From Sphingobacteriales bacterium 50-39 (GTDB lineage: Bacteria > Bacteroidota > Bacteroidia > Chitinophagales > Chitinophagaceae), in assembly GCA_001898505.1 (NCBI GenBank), contig MKTZ01000015.1, positions 558,001-622,000 on the forward strand: a DNA stretch of 64,000 bases, written 5' to 3'. A program made the position numbers and the translations under genes. The first letter of the stretch is position 1. Every line of letters begins with the position of its first letter. Positions 51,895 through 60,530 of the stretch are shown here, in pieces. Below the pieces are notes generated by a model, which was not told the origin of the DNA, made no database searches, and saw nothing but the letters and a program-made list of their open reading frames with translations.

Positions 51895-53652
51895 TTACTC
51901 TTCGACCTTCCGCTTTTTCTCGCGCCCATAAATTTTACGGGCCTTTTCGATGAGACCGATAAATTCCTGCTGTATCCCATCCTCGGGGTCGCTGGATTTT
52001 TCCGCCAGTCCAATCACAGACTTCCAGCCGGACTTGGGGATAAACTTCGAGCGCTTCAGGAGCCCTCCGAACAAGGCGATGGAGGAAGCAAATCTATAGC
52101 AGGGCTGCAATTCATTAAAAGGTGTCACTTCGGAAGAGCAGGTATAAGCAGTAGACTTCACTACGGAATCATGGGGCAGCTTGTAATTCAATACAACCCT
52201 TGCCAGCCTGTCCTTATCCGTGATATCGACGCTGTCGGCATCGGTTGGAGTGATCTCGAACAAGGCCAGCAATGAATGTCCCGATCCTACTTCCCCACCC
52301 TGCACTTCATTCATGCTGTCGGAGAGGACCTTTACCTTATTATCGAACCCTATCAGCCTGTAGTCCTTTACGAGCGTGGAATTAAATGCTATGTTCAGAT
52401 AGGCGTCATCTGCCACGGCATATACGGTCTGTGTAAATTCACGTACCAGCACCTTCTCGGCCTCCCGCTCGTCATCGAGGTATGCAAAATTCCCATTCCC
52501 CTTCTTGGCCAGGACCTCCAGCTTCGAATCCTTGTAGTTACCCATACCTACCCCGAGACAGGTAAGATAGATACCCCATTGCTTATGCAGGGCCACCAGC
52601 TTTTCCAGCTCGTCCTCCGAAGTCTCTCCCACGTTGAAGTCCCCATCCGTGGCCAGGATCACCCTGTTGTTTCCTCCTGTGATGAACTGTGATTTGGCCA
52701 CCCGGTAGGCGGCCCTGATACCAGCCTCCCCAGGCGTCGGTCCTCCGGGAGAAAGATCCTCGATGGCCTTTTGTATCTTTTTCTTTTCCGCGCCTGAAGT
52801 AGGAGGCAGCCAGACTCCTACGGTACTGCCATACACGACAATGGAGACGGTATCGATGTCCCGCAGGTTGTTCACCAGCAGGGTAAAGGCGGACTTCAAC
52901 AGGGGTAGCTTATTGGGCAGGTCCATGGACCCGGATACGTCGATAAGGAACACGAGATTGGCGGGTGGTATCTTGGCAGGGTCCAGCTTCCGGGCGCAAA
53001 CCTTTACGAACAGCAGCTGGTCTTCCGGGTTCCAGGGACATTCCGACAGGCTGCTCCAGATGGAAAAACAGCTGTCCCTGGGTGGCTCGCTATAGCCAAA
53101 ATTGAAATAGTTCAACAGCTCCTCGATACGCACGGCATCGGGCGGTATGGTGCTGCCCATGTTCAGGAATCGCCGGACATTGCTGTAGCTGGCCTTGTCG
53201 ATATTGAGGGCAAAACCCGTCTCGGGAAATCTTGACGCTGGAACGAATGCATTTTCCACCAGCGAGCTGTAGGTCTCGCTACCTACGGTCCAGCCCTTCC
53301 AATCACCTCCCTTCAAGTCCTTTGTCAGGGACAGCAGCCTTTTCTTCGGCGCCGGCGGCGGGTGATACAACAGTTTTAGTATAAGGTGCTGATATTCGGT
53401 GGCGTCTACATGTATGGTGGAGGTCTGGTATCCATCTGCTGTCAGCGTGAGCGAATCGCCGGGTTGTGACACAGGTATCCCGAACTCTCCGGAACTCCCG
53501 GAATGATATAAATACCCGCTGGAATGAAGCAGTATTCTCACATTTGGCAAGTAGCTATTGTTCTCATCCTTTATCTCACCCCGCAAATAGTACTGTCCCA
53601 GGGAGGATTGAAACAAAAGACAGCCAATAACAAAAATGGCTACATTTTTCAA
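51895..53652 (-). CDS. Exported von Willebrand factor A protein (YfbK type)
   Basis: 585 residues with a signal peptide ending LGQ. A carboxypeptidase-regulatory-like domain (about 22-95; YYLRGEIKDENNSYLPNVRILL) precedes the N-terminal VWA-associated segment (FALNIDKASYSNVRRFLN, PPDAVRIEELLNYFNF). The VWA domain has an intact MIDAS motif D238VSGS, with later Thr and Asp in the family's order (ILATDGDFNVG). A DUF3520-type C-terminal domain follows. It probably binds protein partners through a metal ion at the cell envelope. It lies downstream of hpt with a 106-nt gap that holds a GC-rich palindrome. Confidence 0.88.
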   Translation of the reverse strand: MKNVAIFVIGCLLFQSSLGQYYLRGEIKDENNSYLPNVRILLHSSGYLYHSGSSGEFGIPVSQPGDSLTLTADGYQTSTIHVDATEYQHLILKLLYHPPPAPKKRLLSLTKDLKGGDWKGWTVGSETYSSLVENAFVPASRFPETGFALNIDKASYSNVRRFLNMGSTIPPDAVRIEELLNYFNFGYSEPPRDSCFSIWSSLSECPWNPEDQLLFVKVCARKLDPAKIPPANLVFLIDVSGSMDLPNKLPLLKSAFTLLVNNLRDIDTVSIVVYGSTVGVWLPPTSGAEKKKIQKAIEDLSPGGPTPGEAGIRAAYRVAKSQFITGGNNRVILATDGDFNVGETSEDELEKLVALHKQWGIYLTCLGVGMGNYKDSKLEVLAKKGNGNFAYLDDEREAEKVLVREFTQTVYAVADDAYLNIAFNSTLVKDYRLIGFDNKVKVLSDSMNEVQGGEVGSGHSLLALFEITPTDADSVDITDKDRLARVVLNYKLPHDSVVKSTAYTCSSEVTPFNELQPCYRFASSIALFGGLLKRSKFIPKSGWKSVIGLAEKSSDPEDGIQQEFIGLIEKARKIYGREKKRKVEE

Positions 53653-53736
53653 TGGGATATTTTGATTCTTAAATTACTACGAATTGCAGGCTTTGTCAAG
53701 CATCACTTTGTTAAAGTACACTCCTCCCCGCCATGG

Positions 53737-53751
53737 CCGGCCGCCGGCCAA
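53737..53751. other. GC-rich palindrome between hpt and the VWA gene
   Basis: Arms of 7 nt (GGCCGGC and GCCGGCC) flank a single C. It lies 8 nt after the hpt stop. No T-tract follows on the minus strand, so a role in ending transcription is uncertain. Confidence 0.4.
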
Positions 53752-53758
53752 TCCTGCC

Positions 53759-54295
53759 CTACTCTATCAGCTTATAGATGGAGGGGATATTCCGCCCCAA
53801 CCCATCATAATCCAGCCCATACCCCAACAGAAACTTATTCGGCACTGCAAAACCCAGATAATCCACGCTTATGGGATACACTGTCGCCTCCGGCTTGTGC
53901 AGCAGGGCTGCAATACGCAGGCTGGCCGGCTGCATATGCTCCAACTGCGGTAAGAACTCACTCAAGGTCTTGCCAGTGTCCACGATATCCTCGATGATCA
54001 CCACATGCCTTCCAATCAGGTCTGTATCCAGTCCAATAGCAGTGATCACATGCCCGGATGACTTTGTTCCCTTATAAGAAGCCAGTTTGATAAAACAAAT
54101 TTCAGCCTCGATGGAAATAGCCTTGAACAGATCCGACGCAAACATAAAGCTCCCGTTCAGAATGGCGACAAACAAAGGCATCTTCCCGGCATAATCCTGG
54201 TTGATACTCTCTGCAATCTCCCGTATCTTACTCTTTATCAACTCCTCGCTTAAATAAGGTTCGAACTCCTTATCGTGTACCCGGACAATGGACAT
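53759..54295 (-). CDS. hpt: Hypoxanthine phosphoribosyltransferase
   Basis: 178 residues. The PRPP-binding loop is VVIIEDIVDTGKTLS. FVAILNGSFMFASDLFKAI and FIKLASYKGTKSSG form the flexible loop and the pyrophosphate loop. PISVDYLGFAVPNKFLLGYGLDYDG is the purine-binding C-terminal hood, in pieces. It salvages hypoxanthine and guanine to IMP and GMP. It is the third gene of a minus-strand run, 13 nt after the glucosaminidase gene. Confidence 0.95.
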   Translation of the reverse strand: MSIVRVHDKEFEPYLSEELIKSKIREIAESINQDYAGKMPLFVAILNGSFMFASDLFKAISIEAEICFIKLASYKGTKSSGHVITAIGLDTDLIGRHVVIIEDIVDTGKTLSEFLPQLEHMQPASLRIAALLHKPEATVYPISVDYLGFAVPNKFLLGYGLDYDGLGRNIPSIYKLIE

Positions 54296-54308
54296 CCTCT
54301 TTGATTTA

Positions 54309-55355
54309 TCAGTTAACAGTTTTGGTTATCACCGGACGGGTGGGCGCGGACGACTGCAGATAGATCTTTTCTCCCGCGGCCGGCTGCGCATCTGGCGTCA
54401 GCTGATTCATTTCCAACAGGTCCTGGAACCGCATCCCTTCAGCCTGGCATATGTCATATAGTGTCTCCCCTTCTCGTACAATGTGGAACTCCATCGTTCC
54501 CGTCCTGCGCTTACGTGCCAGGAAGAGCAGTTGGTCTCTCACTACAACATCCTCTTCCTTCAGGTCGTTGAACTCCAACAGCCGTGCAAGTTGCAGCTCA
54601 TATTGGTTGGCAACGGCCAGCAGCGAGGTTCCCGCCCTGACAAAAACGACCCGGGTGCGGTTGATCTGGAACTCCCCCTCGGGGTAGATCTTCTGATTAC
54701 CTGTTCCTGCCGGCTGCACTACGGCCCCTCCGGCGCCGGGGGTCACTACCACAGCAGGCCCCTGGTTCAGGGCAGTCAGCGGTTGTGAAGGACTTCCTGG
54801 TACCGTGAGCACTACCTCGTCGGAAGGCTTCATCTTCCCCATGGCAATGAGCGAATACTGGTTCAGATTGTAATCCTGTATATATTTTATAAGTATCTGG
54901 GAATAACGGACATTCGTTGCATATCCGGCCTTGCGGAGCCCAGTGGCCCAGGCTTCATAATCCGCAGGGTCAAGGTTGAAAAGAAAAGCATACCGGCTGC
55001 CCTTTTTTAAAAAGTCGGAATGGTCCCTGTATGACCCGGCAGCGGTGGGATAGCTGCGAAAACATTCTCCCCGCGCATCGTCATCGTGGTATACCCTTTC
55101 CCCGGTCCAGTCGTCCTTGCACTTGATCCCAAAATGATTATTTGACCTTTTTACGAGGTCGCTGTTGCCGGCCTCGCTCTCGTGGATACCCTGGGCCAAT
55201 GTGATGGAAGCCGGCACCCCCGTCCGCTGCATTTCACTGATTGCCAGCGATTTGTATGCATTAATATAGTTGATGACGTCAGGATTGTTCTGGGCGTAAA
55301 GTCTCCCTCCGCTGAGGATGATCCATGCTCCGAATAGAATTTGTTTTCCCTTCAT
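54309..55355 (-). CDS. Glucosaminidase (GH73-like) with two LysM domains
   Basis: 348 residues with a signal peptide ending LYAQ. The mannosyl-glycoprotein endo-beta-N-acetylglucosaminidase-like domain (about 25-170) has ITLAQGIHESEAGNSDLVKRSNNHFGIK, with the catalytic Glu in HESEAG. RSYPTAAGSYRDHSDFL and GLRKAGYATNVRYSQ are also typical. A proline-rich linker leads to two LysM modules (about 230-275 and 290-335) that bind peptidoglycan. It cuts cell-wall glycan during growth or separation. It overlaps the O-methyltransferase gene by 4 nt. Confidence 0.92.
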   Translation of the reverse strand: MKGKQILFGAWIILSGGRLYAQNNPDVINYINAYKSLAISEMQRTGVPASITLAQGIHESEAGNSDLVKRSNNHFGIKCKDDWTGERVYHDDDARGECFRSYPTAAGSYRDHSDFLKKGSRYAFLFNLDPADYEAWATGLRKAGYATNVRYSQILIKYIQDYNLNQYSLIAMGKMKPSDEVVLTVPGSPSQPLTALNQGPAVVVTPGAGGAVVQPAGTGNQKIYPEGEFQINRTRVVFVRAGTSLLAVANQYELQLARLLEFNDLKEEDVVVRDQLLFLARKRRTGTMEFHIVREGETLYDICQAEGMRFQDLLEMNQLTPDAQPAAGEKIYLQSSAPTRPVITKTVN

Positions 55356-56008
55356 GAAAGCCCCACATTGATTTTTTTCCGGATGAACAGCAAGCCATCC
55401 CGAATGGTGAGCATTAGTTTTTCAACAGTATCGTCCTTTTCCACATACGCATTAAAAGCGTGTATTGCCTTGGCATTCTTGTCGTTAACTGGTGATTCCA
55501 GCACCTTCCCATGAAACAGCACGTTGTCGGCTATGATCAGTCCCCCGGGTGTCAATCGCGGCAATACTAATTTATAGTATTCCGTATAATTGACCTTGTC
55601 CGCGTCTATAAAAACCAAATCCCAGTCTTCTTGTAAGGCCGGGATGATCTCTAACGCAATACCCCGGTGCAGTATTATCCGGCCATTCATATTACTCCGG
55701 CGAAAATACCCCTCGGCGACATCTGCATCCTCGTCCCTTAGCTCGATGGTATGGAGCACTCCGCCTTCCCTTAGTCCTGCGGCCAGGCATATAGCGCTAT
55801 ATCCCATAAACGTGCCTATTTCCAGTATCCGGCGGGGGCGCTGCAGACGGCTGATCATTTCCAGGAACCTGCCCTGCAAATGACCGCTCAGCATATGCGC
55901 ATGAGCATGATGTTGATAGGTATGATCCGCGATCTCTTTGAGCAGACCGTTCTCGGGAGAAGTGAACCGCTCTGCATAGGCCTGTGCCAATGGGTTGATT
56001 ATATCCAC
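55352..56008 (-). CDS. SAM-dependent O-methyltransferase
   Basis: 218 residues from a GTG at 56008, giving MDIINPLAQAYAERFTSPE, where homologues start. A longer open frame runs to 56143, but it overlaps the end of the LOG gene and has no homology-like features. A -7 box (56023-56030) 14 nt upstream supports the GTG. The SAM site is ILEIGTFMGYSAICLA, and the metal/catalytic motif is LVFIDADKVNYTEYY with IADNVLFHG. It resembles catechol/caffeoyl-CoA-type O-methyltransferases; the substrate is unknown. It overlaps the glucosaminidase gene by 4 nt. Confidence 0.88.
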   Translation of the reverse strand: MDIINPLAQAYAERFTSPENGLLKEIADHTYQHHAHAHMLSGHLQGRFLEMISRLQRPRRILEIGTFMGYSAICLAAGLREGGVLHTIELRDEDADVAEGYFRRSNMNGRIILHRGIALEIIPALQEDWDLVFIDADKVNYTEYYKLVLPRLTPGGLIIADNVLFHGKVLESPVNDKNAKAIHAFNAYVEKDDTVEKLMLTIRDGLLFIRKKINVGLS

Positions 56009-56022
56009 GCCGAACGTTTCGG

Positions 56023-56030
56023 CAAAGATA
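56023..56030 (-). promoter_or_regulatory. -7 box of the O-methyltransferase promoter
   Basis: On the minus strand it reads TATCTTTG, an exact TAnnTTTG. No TTG is found 19 nt upstream. The leader to the GTG at 56008 would be about 8 nt, like other leaders in this window. Confidence 0.5.
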
Positions 56031-56096
56031 CGTCGAATGTCCGACACCACGGGATCCGGAAGATGCTCCGGCCCGGCCGTGGTACAGGCGGTACCC

Positions 56097-56795
56097 CTAA
56101 AAGTTAGGCTGGAGTGAATGCTGCTGATAAAAGGCCAGCACATGCTGCGCTACCTCATCGGCCGTATCAGCCACTTTCAGCAGGTCCATATTGTGCGGAG
56201 AGATATTTCCATGCTGGTGCAGCATGACCTCTTTCATCCAGCTCAACAGGCCGCCCCAATAGGATGATCCAACAAGGATCAGGGGCACAGTTTCCATCTT
56301 ACCTGTCTGGATAAGTGTTGCCACTTCAAAAAATTCATCCATGGTGCCGAATCCACCCGGCATCATAATGAACCCCTGGGAATATTTGGTGAACATGACC
56401 TTGCGGACAAAGAAGTAGTCGAAATTCAGGTTGGCGTCCCGGTCGATATGCGGATTGCAGTGTTGCTCAAATGGCAACTCTATATTCAACCCCACTGACT
56501 TGCCTCCACCCAGTTGCGCCCCTTTGTTGGCGGCCTCCATAATACCCGGTCCTCCGCCGGAGATGATCCCAAAACCTTCTTCGGCCAACCGCTGTGCGAT
56601 CTCGGTAGACAGCTCATAATACTCTGTCCCGGGTTTGGTACGGGCCGATCCGAAGATGGATATGCAAGGCCCCAGCTTGGCCAATGCCTCGAAACCATCC
56701 ACAAACTCAGCCATTATTTTAAAGATCTGCCAACTACTGTGTGCTTTTGATTCTGCCCATCTGCGCTGCTTGGACATACGGATCGTGTCATTCAT
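56097..56795 (-). CDS. LOG-family nucleotide hydrolase (long form)
   Basis: 232 residues. The TIGR00730/LOG signature is complete: GGGPGIMEAANKGA and PGGFGTMDEFFE, where the glycines and Glu bind the nucleotide. The N-terminal 50 residues are an extension not found in the second LOG protein of the window. Characterised relatives hydrolyse the N-glycosidic bond of nucleotide 5'-monophosphates, including cytokinin precursors. The natural substrate here is unknown. A three-hairpin element ends 20 nt upstream of the start. Confidence 0.92.
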   Translation of the reverse strand: MNDTIRMSKQRRWAESKAHSSWQIFKIMAEFVDGFEALAKLGPCISIFGSARTKPGTEYYELSTEIAQRLAEEGFGIISGGGPGIMEAANKGAQLGGGKSVGLNIELPFEQHCNPHIDRDANLNFDYFFVRKVMFTKYSQGFIMMPGGFGTMDEFFEVATLIQTGKMETVPLILVGSSYWGGLLSWMKEVMLHQHGNISPHNMDLLKVADTADEVAQHVLAFYQQHSLQPNF

Positions 56796-56815
56796 ACTGC
56801 TCGCGTTGTGTTAGA

Positions 56816-56904
56816 TTCGAAAAACGCGTTCCCAGCAAAATATAACGCGCTTTTCCGAATGGGTCTAATGTCTGTCCTGTCGGACAACGAACCCGTGGTT
56901 CGTT
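56816..56904 (-). repeat. Three-hairpin element, copy 4 (upstream of the LOG gene)
   Basis: Read on the minus strand towards the LOG gene. H3 pairs AACGAACC with GGTTCGTT (loop CGT, 56886-56904). H2 pairs TGTCC with GGACA (56873-56886). H1 pairs TTCGAAAAACGCGTT (56816-56830) with AACGCGCTTTTCCGAA (56844-56859), one nucleotide bulged. H1 ends 20 nt before the start codon. A 23-nt run is identical to copy 2. Confidence 0.8.
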
Positions 56905-56940
56905 CTGGGATCTAATCCCTATAACGTACAGTCCGTCAAT

Positions 56941-58473
56941 TTAGTTTGTGGAGACCGGCCTTTTAGTATCAGCTGACCCGCCCCGGGAGACAAGCCATAG
57001 TCCCAGGTACGTGAGTATCCCATTGATCAGCAGCAGTTCTATCCCTATCTGGAATCCACCCAGCCACTGTGAGGAGTACTTGCTGAGAAAATAACACAGC
57101 ACGGGCGCCACCAGACAAATGACGGTGATCACACCCGTGTCGGGCAAATGCCGGCGGGTGAAAATGCCAAAGGCAAACAGCCCCAGCAATGGCCCATAGG
57201 TATAACCGGCCAGCTCGAGGATGACGCCAATGATGGATTTATTATCGATCCATTTAAATACGAGTATACATAACAGAAATATAATGGCGAAGGTCCCGTG
57301 TACGGTCATGCGGGTCTTTTTCTTCTGCTGCTCGCTAAGCCCGGTGCGCTCGCGAAGCCCCAGTATATCGATACAAAAGCTGGAGGTCAGCGCGGTCAAT
57401 GCCCCATCGGCGCTGGGGAAGAGCGCGGATATAAGCCCGATGATAAAGAAGATGGAGACGGCCTTTGGCATGGCGTGCAAGGCCAGCGTGGGAAAGAGAT
57501 CATCCCCTATCACATTGTGCCCATTCAGCAGCAGCTCATGTCCCTGGTAGGTGGCCCCATTGTGCAGGACAAACAAGTATAACAATCCGCCCAACAGCAG
57601 AAAAAGAAAATTCACGAACACGAGTATCAGGCTGAACGTGACCATATTCTTCTGCGAGTCCTTTAAATTCTTTACGCTGATATTTTTCTGCATCATCTCC
57701 TGATCCAGGCCTGTCATGGCGATGGTGATGAACATGCCCCCTACTATCTGCTTCAGGAAAAAGCCCTTGCTGTTGATGTCCCAATTAAATATTCCTGTAA
57801 AGCTTTTTTCGTCCAGGGCCTGCATGGCGCCGCCAAAAGAAAGGTCCATATGCTTCAGCATATAGACGATGCATACAACAAGCCCGATCAGCATGAAAGT
57901 GGTCTGTAGCGTGTCGGTATATACAATGGTCTTTACACCGCCTTCGAAGGTGTAAAGCAGTATCATCAGCAAGATGACAAATGTGGTCACGCCAAAGGGC
58001 ACACCCATATCCTTCAGAATAAAGAAATGCAGCACATTGATCACGAGATAAAGCCTTGCCGTAGCGCCTACGGTGCGGGAGATAATAAAAAACAGGGCTC
58101 CGGTGCGGTAGGCCACCTTGCCAAACCTTGTCTGGAGATAGTTATAGATGGAGGTAAGATGCAACCGGTAGTATAGGGGCAGCAGCACATAGGCGATGAT
58201 GAAATATCCCAAAAAATACCCGATGACCACCTGGAAATAACCAAACCCCTTGTGGACATTCCCCGCAAAATCTCCCACTGTACCGGGTACGGAGACAAAG
58301 GTCACCCCGGATAATGAGGTGCCGATCATGCCAAAGGCGACGAGCATCCAGTTGGAGCTGCGATTGCCTATAAAGAATGAGTCGTTGTTGGAATGCCGGG
58401 AAGTACGCCAGGCCACTCCTAATAAGAGTAAAAAATATCCGATGACAAAGGAGAACAGCAACAATGAGGACAT
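56941..58473 (-). CDS. Sodium:solute symporter
   Basis: 510 residues with about 13 membrane helices. SSS-family features include the unwound first helix region (FGMIGTSLSGVTFVSVPGTVG), GYFLGYFIIAYVLLPLYYRLHLTSIYNYLQTRFG in pieces, and FPSADGALTALTSSFCIDI near helix 8, which carries sodium-site residues. It takes up a small solute with Na+; the substrate cannot be read from the sequence. It is divergent from the second LOG gene and lies upstream of the first one. Confidence 0.93.
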   Translation of the reverse strand: MSSLLLFSFVIGYFLLLLGVAWRTSRHSNNDSFFIGNRSSNWMLVAFGMIGTSLSGVTFVSVPGTVGDFAGNVHKGFGYFQVVIGYFLGYFIIAYVLLPLYYRLHLTSIYNYLQTRFGKVAYRTGALFFIISRTVGATARLYLVINVLHFFILKDMGVPFGVTTFVILLMILLYTFEGGVKTIVYTDTLQTTFMLIGLVVCIVYMLKHMDLSFGGAMQALDEKSFTGIFNWDINSKGFFLKQIVGGMFITIAMTGLDQEMMQKNISVKNLKDSQKNMVTFSLILVFVNFLFLLLGGLLYLFVLHNGATYQGHELLLNGHNVIGDDLFPTLALHAMPKAVSIFFIIGLISALFPSADGALTALTSSFCIDILGLRERTGLSEQQKKKTRMTVHGTFAIIFLLCILVFKWIDNKSIIGVILELAGYTYGPLLGLFAFGIFTRRHLPDTGVITVICLVAPVLCYFLSKYSSQWLGGFQIGIELLLINGILTYLGLWLVSRGGSADTKRPVSTN

Positions 58474-58527
58474 GGGCAGTAATATTCAGGCCGGAAATTA
58501 GGAAATACAGGGGTAATATATCAATTT

Positions 58528-58535
58528 TAATTTTG
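58528..58535 (+). promoter_or_regulatory. -7 box of the second LOG gene
   Basis: TAATTTTG fits TAnnTTTG, 14 nt before the ATG at 58550. There is no TTG at the usual distance. Confidence 0.5.
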
Positions 58536-58549
58536 AATAAACCCTACTT

Positions 58550-59092
58550 ATGCGCATTTCATCCGTTGCTGTTTTTTGTGGATCACAAAATGGAAGGGAC
58601 CCGCTGTACGCTCAACATACAGCCCAGCTGGGCAGATTGCTGGCCCTTGCAGGACTAAAGATCATCTATGGTGGAGGCAATGCCGGGTTGATGGGAGTGG
58701 TAGCCAACGCGGCCCTGGCAGAAGGCGGCAAGGTCATAGGCATCATCCCGGAAAGATTAAAGGAATGGGAACGTCACCACAGCGGATTGACGGAGTTGGT
58801 GGTGGTCCCCGATATGCATACCCGTAAAAAGATGATGTACCAGGGCTGCGATGCAGCTATCATTCTTCCGGGCGGCTTTGGCACCCTGGACGAGCTCTTC
58901 GAAATGCTGACCTGGAATCAGCTGAAGATACACGATAAGAAGATTTATATGCTCAATACGTCGGGCTTCTACGACCCGCTGCGACTACACCTCCAACACC
59001 TGGAAAAAGAGGGGTTCCTCTATGACAGCCTGGAAGAAAGGATCGGTTTCTGTCCCACGCCCTCCCAGGTCCTCGAAAAACTGGCCGGGTAG
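58550..59092 (+). CDS. LOG-family nucleotide hydrolase (short form)
   Basis: 180 residues, close to the classical LOG length. IYGGGNAGLMGVVANAAL and LPGGFGTLDELFEMLTW are the nucleotide-binding motifs; SVAVFCGSQNG is the N-terminal strand. It probably releases the base from a nucleotide 5'-monophosphate. It is paralogous to the protein encoded at 56097-56795 but lacks its N-terminal extension. The symporter gene lies between the two. Confidence 0.93.
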   Translation: MRISSVAVFCGSQNGRDPLYAQHTAQLGRLLALAGLKIIYGGGNAGLMGVVANAALAEGGKVIGIIPERLKEWERHHSGLTELVVVPDMHTRKKMMYQGCDAAIILPGGFGTLDELFEMLTWNQLKIHDKKIYMLNTSGFYDPLRLHLQHLEKEGFLYDSLEERIGFCPTPSQVLEKLAG

Positions 59093-59107
59093 GTTCTCGA
59101 AAAAAAA

Positions 59108-59139
59108 TTTGCGTAGCCAAATAACTACGCATATATTTG
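59108..59139 (+). promoter_or_regulatory. Promoter of the arsR-type gene
   Basis: TTTG (59108-59111) and TATATTTG (59132-59139) are 20 nt apart. The expected start of transcription is near 59145, about 13 nt before the ATG. The first operator fills the spacer. Confidence 0.75.
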
Positions 59140-59155
59140 TAGTCAAATAGCTACA
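59110..59155. promoter_or_regulatory. Tandem inverted-repeat operators in the arsR promoter
   Basis: Operator 1 is TGCGTAG (59110-59116), 8 nt, CTACGCA (59125-59131). Operator 2 is TGTAG (59138-59142), 8 nt, CTACA (59151-59155). Both share GTAG-Y-CAAATA-R-CTAC, and their centres are 26 bp apart. One lies between the promoter boxes and the other over the start of transcription, an arrangement suited to tight repression by the adjacent ArsR-type protein. Confidence 0.75.
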
Positions 59156-59157
59156 CA

Positions 59158-59472
59158 ATGAACCTAAGACGAGACGTATTCCAGGCCATAGCGGACCCTA
59201 CAAGAAGGGCCATATTGCTGCTGGTGGCTTCGCAATCCCTGACGGCTGGGGCCATCGCCTCGAACTTCGACACCGCCCGACCCACGATCTCAAAACATCT
59301 GTCAATACTCACGGAATGCGAATTGCTTGTCCAGCACCAACAGGGCAGGGAAATTTACTATCACATCAACGCAAAAAATATGAAAGAAGTAGCCGATTTT
59401 ATCGAACCATTCCGCAAAATGTGGGATGAGAGATTTAACAAATTAGAGGCTATCATGAAAAAATACAAATAA
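59158..59472 (+). CDS. ArsR-family transcriptional repressor
   Basis: 104 residues with a single winged helix: [30 protein letters not shown], then the recognition helix [19 protein letters not shown] and the wing [14 protein letters not shown]. There is no metal-binding CxCxxC. It belongs to the group that controls SRPBCC genes, and the SRPBCC gene starts 1 nt after its stop. It should bind the tandem repeats in its own promoter. Confidence 0.94.
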   Translation: MNLRRDVFQAIADPTRRAILLLVASQSLTAGAIASNFDTARPTISKHLSILTECELLVQHQQGREIYYHINAKNMKEVADFIEPFRKMWDERFNKLEAIMKKYK

Positions 59473-59473
59473 C

Positions 59474-59941
59474 ATGGAACAAAAAACAAAGATCAATGCC
59501 GAACCGCACCGGCAGGAATATGTCATCACAAGGGAATTCGATCTGCCGGTGGAATTGCTTTTCAGAGCGCATGTAGAGGCGGACATCATCGAGCAATGGA
59601 TGGGAACGAAAGTGCTGAAGCTCGAAAGCAGGAAGTTCGGTGGCTATCAATTTGAAACGGCCGATGCCAAGGGTAATGTAGCATTTAAGGCGAGTGGAGT
59701 GATCCATGAACTTCGCCCGAGCCAGAAGATCATACGTACCTTTGAAATGGAGAATACACCTTTCGGCGTCCAGCTGGAGGTCTATGACTTTGAGAAGCTC
59801 ACCGACGATACCAGCAGGCTCCACATGCACGTAATATACGAGTCGGTGGCGAAAAGGGACCAGGTGCTGAAAATGCCGTTCGCGCAGGGCCTCAACTGGG
59901 CGCACAACAGGCTTCAGGACGTTGCAAGTAAATTAAAATAA
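59474..59941 (+). CDS. SRPBCC (AHSA1-like) ligand-binding protein
   Basis: 155 residues. EYVITREFDLPVELLFRAHVEADIIEQWMG is the N-terminal part of the START-like fold, followed by the typical GGYQFETADAKGNVAF, EVYDFEKL and a long C-terminal helix. These proteins form a cavity for small hydrophobic molecules. It is co-transcribed with arsR (1-nt gap) and YdeI (7-nt gap). The ligand is unknown. Confidence 0.93.
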   Translation: MEQKTKINAEPHRQEYVITREFDLPVELLFRAHVEADIIEQWMGTKVLKLESRKFGGYQFETADAKGNVAFKASGVIHELRPSQKIIRTFEMENTPFGVQLEVYDFEKLTDDTSRLHMHVIYESVAKRDQVLKMPFAQGLNWAHNRLQDVASKLK

Positions 59942-59948
59942 TAGGCGT

Positions 59949-60530
59949 ATGAACCCCAAAGCGGATTTCTTTTTTGATAAAGACACCCAGTGGCAGAAAG
60001 AATATGGGAAATTGAGAACGATCGTTCTCGACTGCGGGCTCACCGAAGAGCTGAAGTGGGGATGTCCCTGTTATCAATTCGAGGGAAGGAACATCGTTCT
60101 TATACATGGATTTAAAGAATACTGCGCACTCCTGTTCTTCAAAGGCGCCCTTCTAAATGATCCCGACGGTATTCTGATCCAACAAACAGAGAACGTGCAG
60201 GCGGCGCGCCAGATACGACTGACCAGCGTCCAGCAGATAGCTAAGATGGAGCGCACGTTGAAAACCTATATTTATGAGGCCATCGAAGTGGAGCGGGCGG
60301 GACTGCAGGTGAAAATGAAAAAGACCACCCAATTCGCAATGCCCGAAGAATTCCAAAACAAATTAGACAAGTCCGCCACCTTGAAGAAGGCCTTTGAAGC
60401 ACTAACGCCGGGCCGGCAAAGAGGATACCTTCTTTACTTCGCCGCTGCCAAACAACCCAAGACCAGGGAGTCGAGGATTGAAAAATACAGGCAGCATATC
60501 CTGAATGGCAAAGGGCTGGAAGATGTCTGA
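59949..60530 (+). CDS. DUF1801/YdeI-family protein
   Basis: 193 residues. The N-terminal DUF1801 domain has WQKEYGKLRTIVLDCGLTEELKWGCPCYQF and LLFFKGALLNDPDGIL. The C-terminal part has FQNKLDKSATLKKAFEALTPGRQRGYLLYFAAAKQPKTRESRIEKY in pieces, the YdeI/OmpD-associated (bacteriocin-protection type) helix bundle. The two-domain form is common in Bacteroidota, and its exact role is unclear. It is the last gene of the arsR cassette. Its stop codon touches hairpin H1 of a three-hairpin element. Confidence 0.92.
   Translation: MNPKADFFFDKDTQWQKEYGKLRTIVLDCGLTEELKWGCPCYQFEGRNIVLIHGFKEYCALLFFKGALLNDPDGILIQQTENVQAARQIRLTSVQQIAKMERTLKTYIYEAIEVERAGLQVKMKKTTQFAMPEEFQNKLDKSATLKKAFEALTPGRQRGYLLYFAAAKQPKTRESRIEKYRQHILNGKGLEDV

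Noticed and set aside
56009-56143. 45-codon N-terminal extension of the O-methyltransferase, overlapping the LOG gene.
   Set aside because: A GTG at 56008 matches the family start, and a -7 box lies inside the supposed extension.
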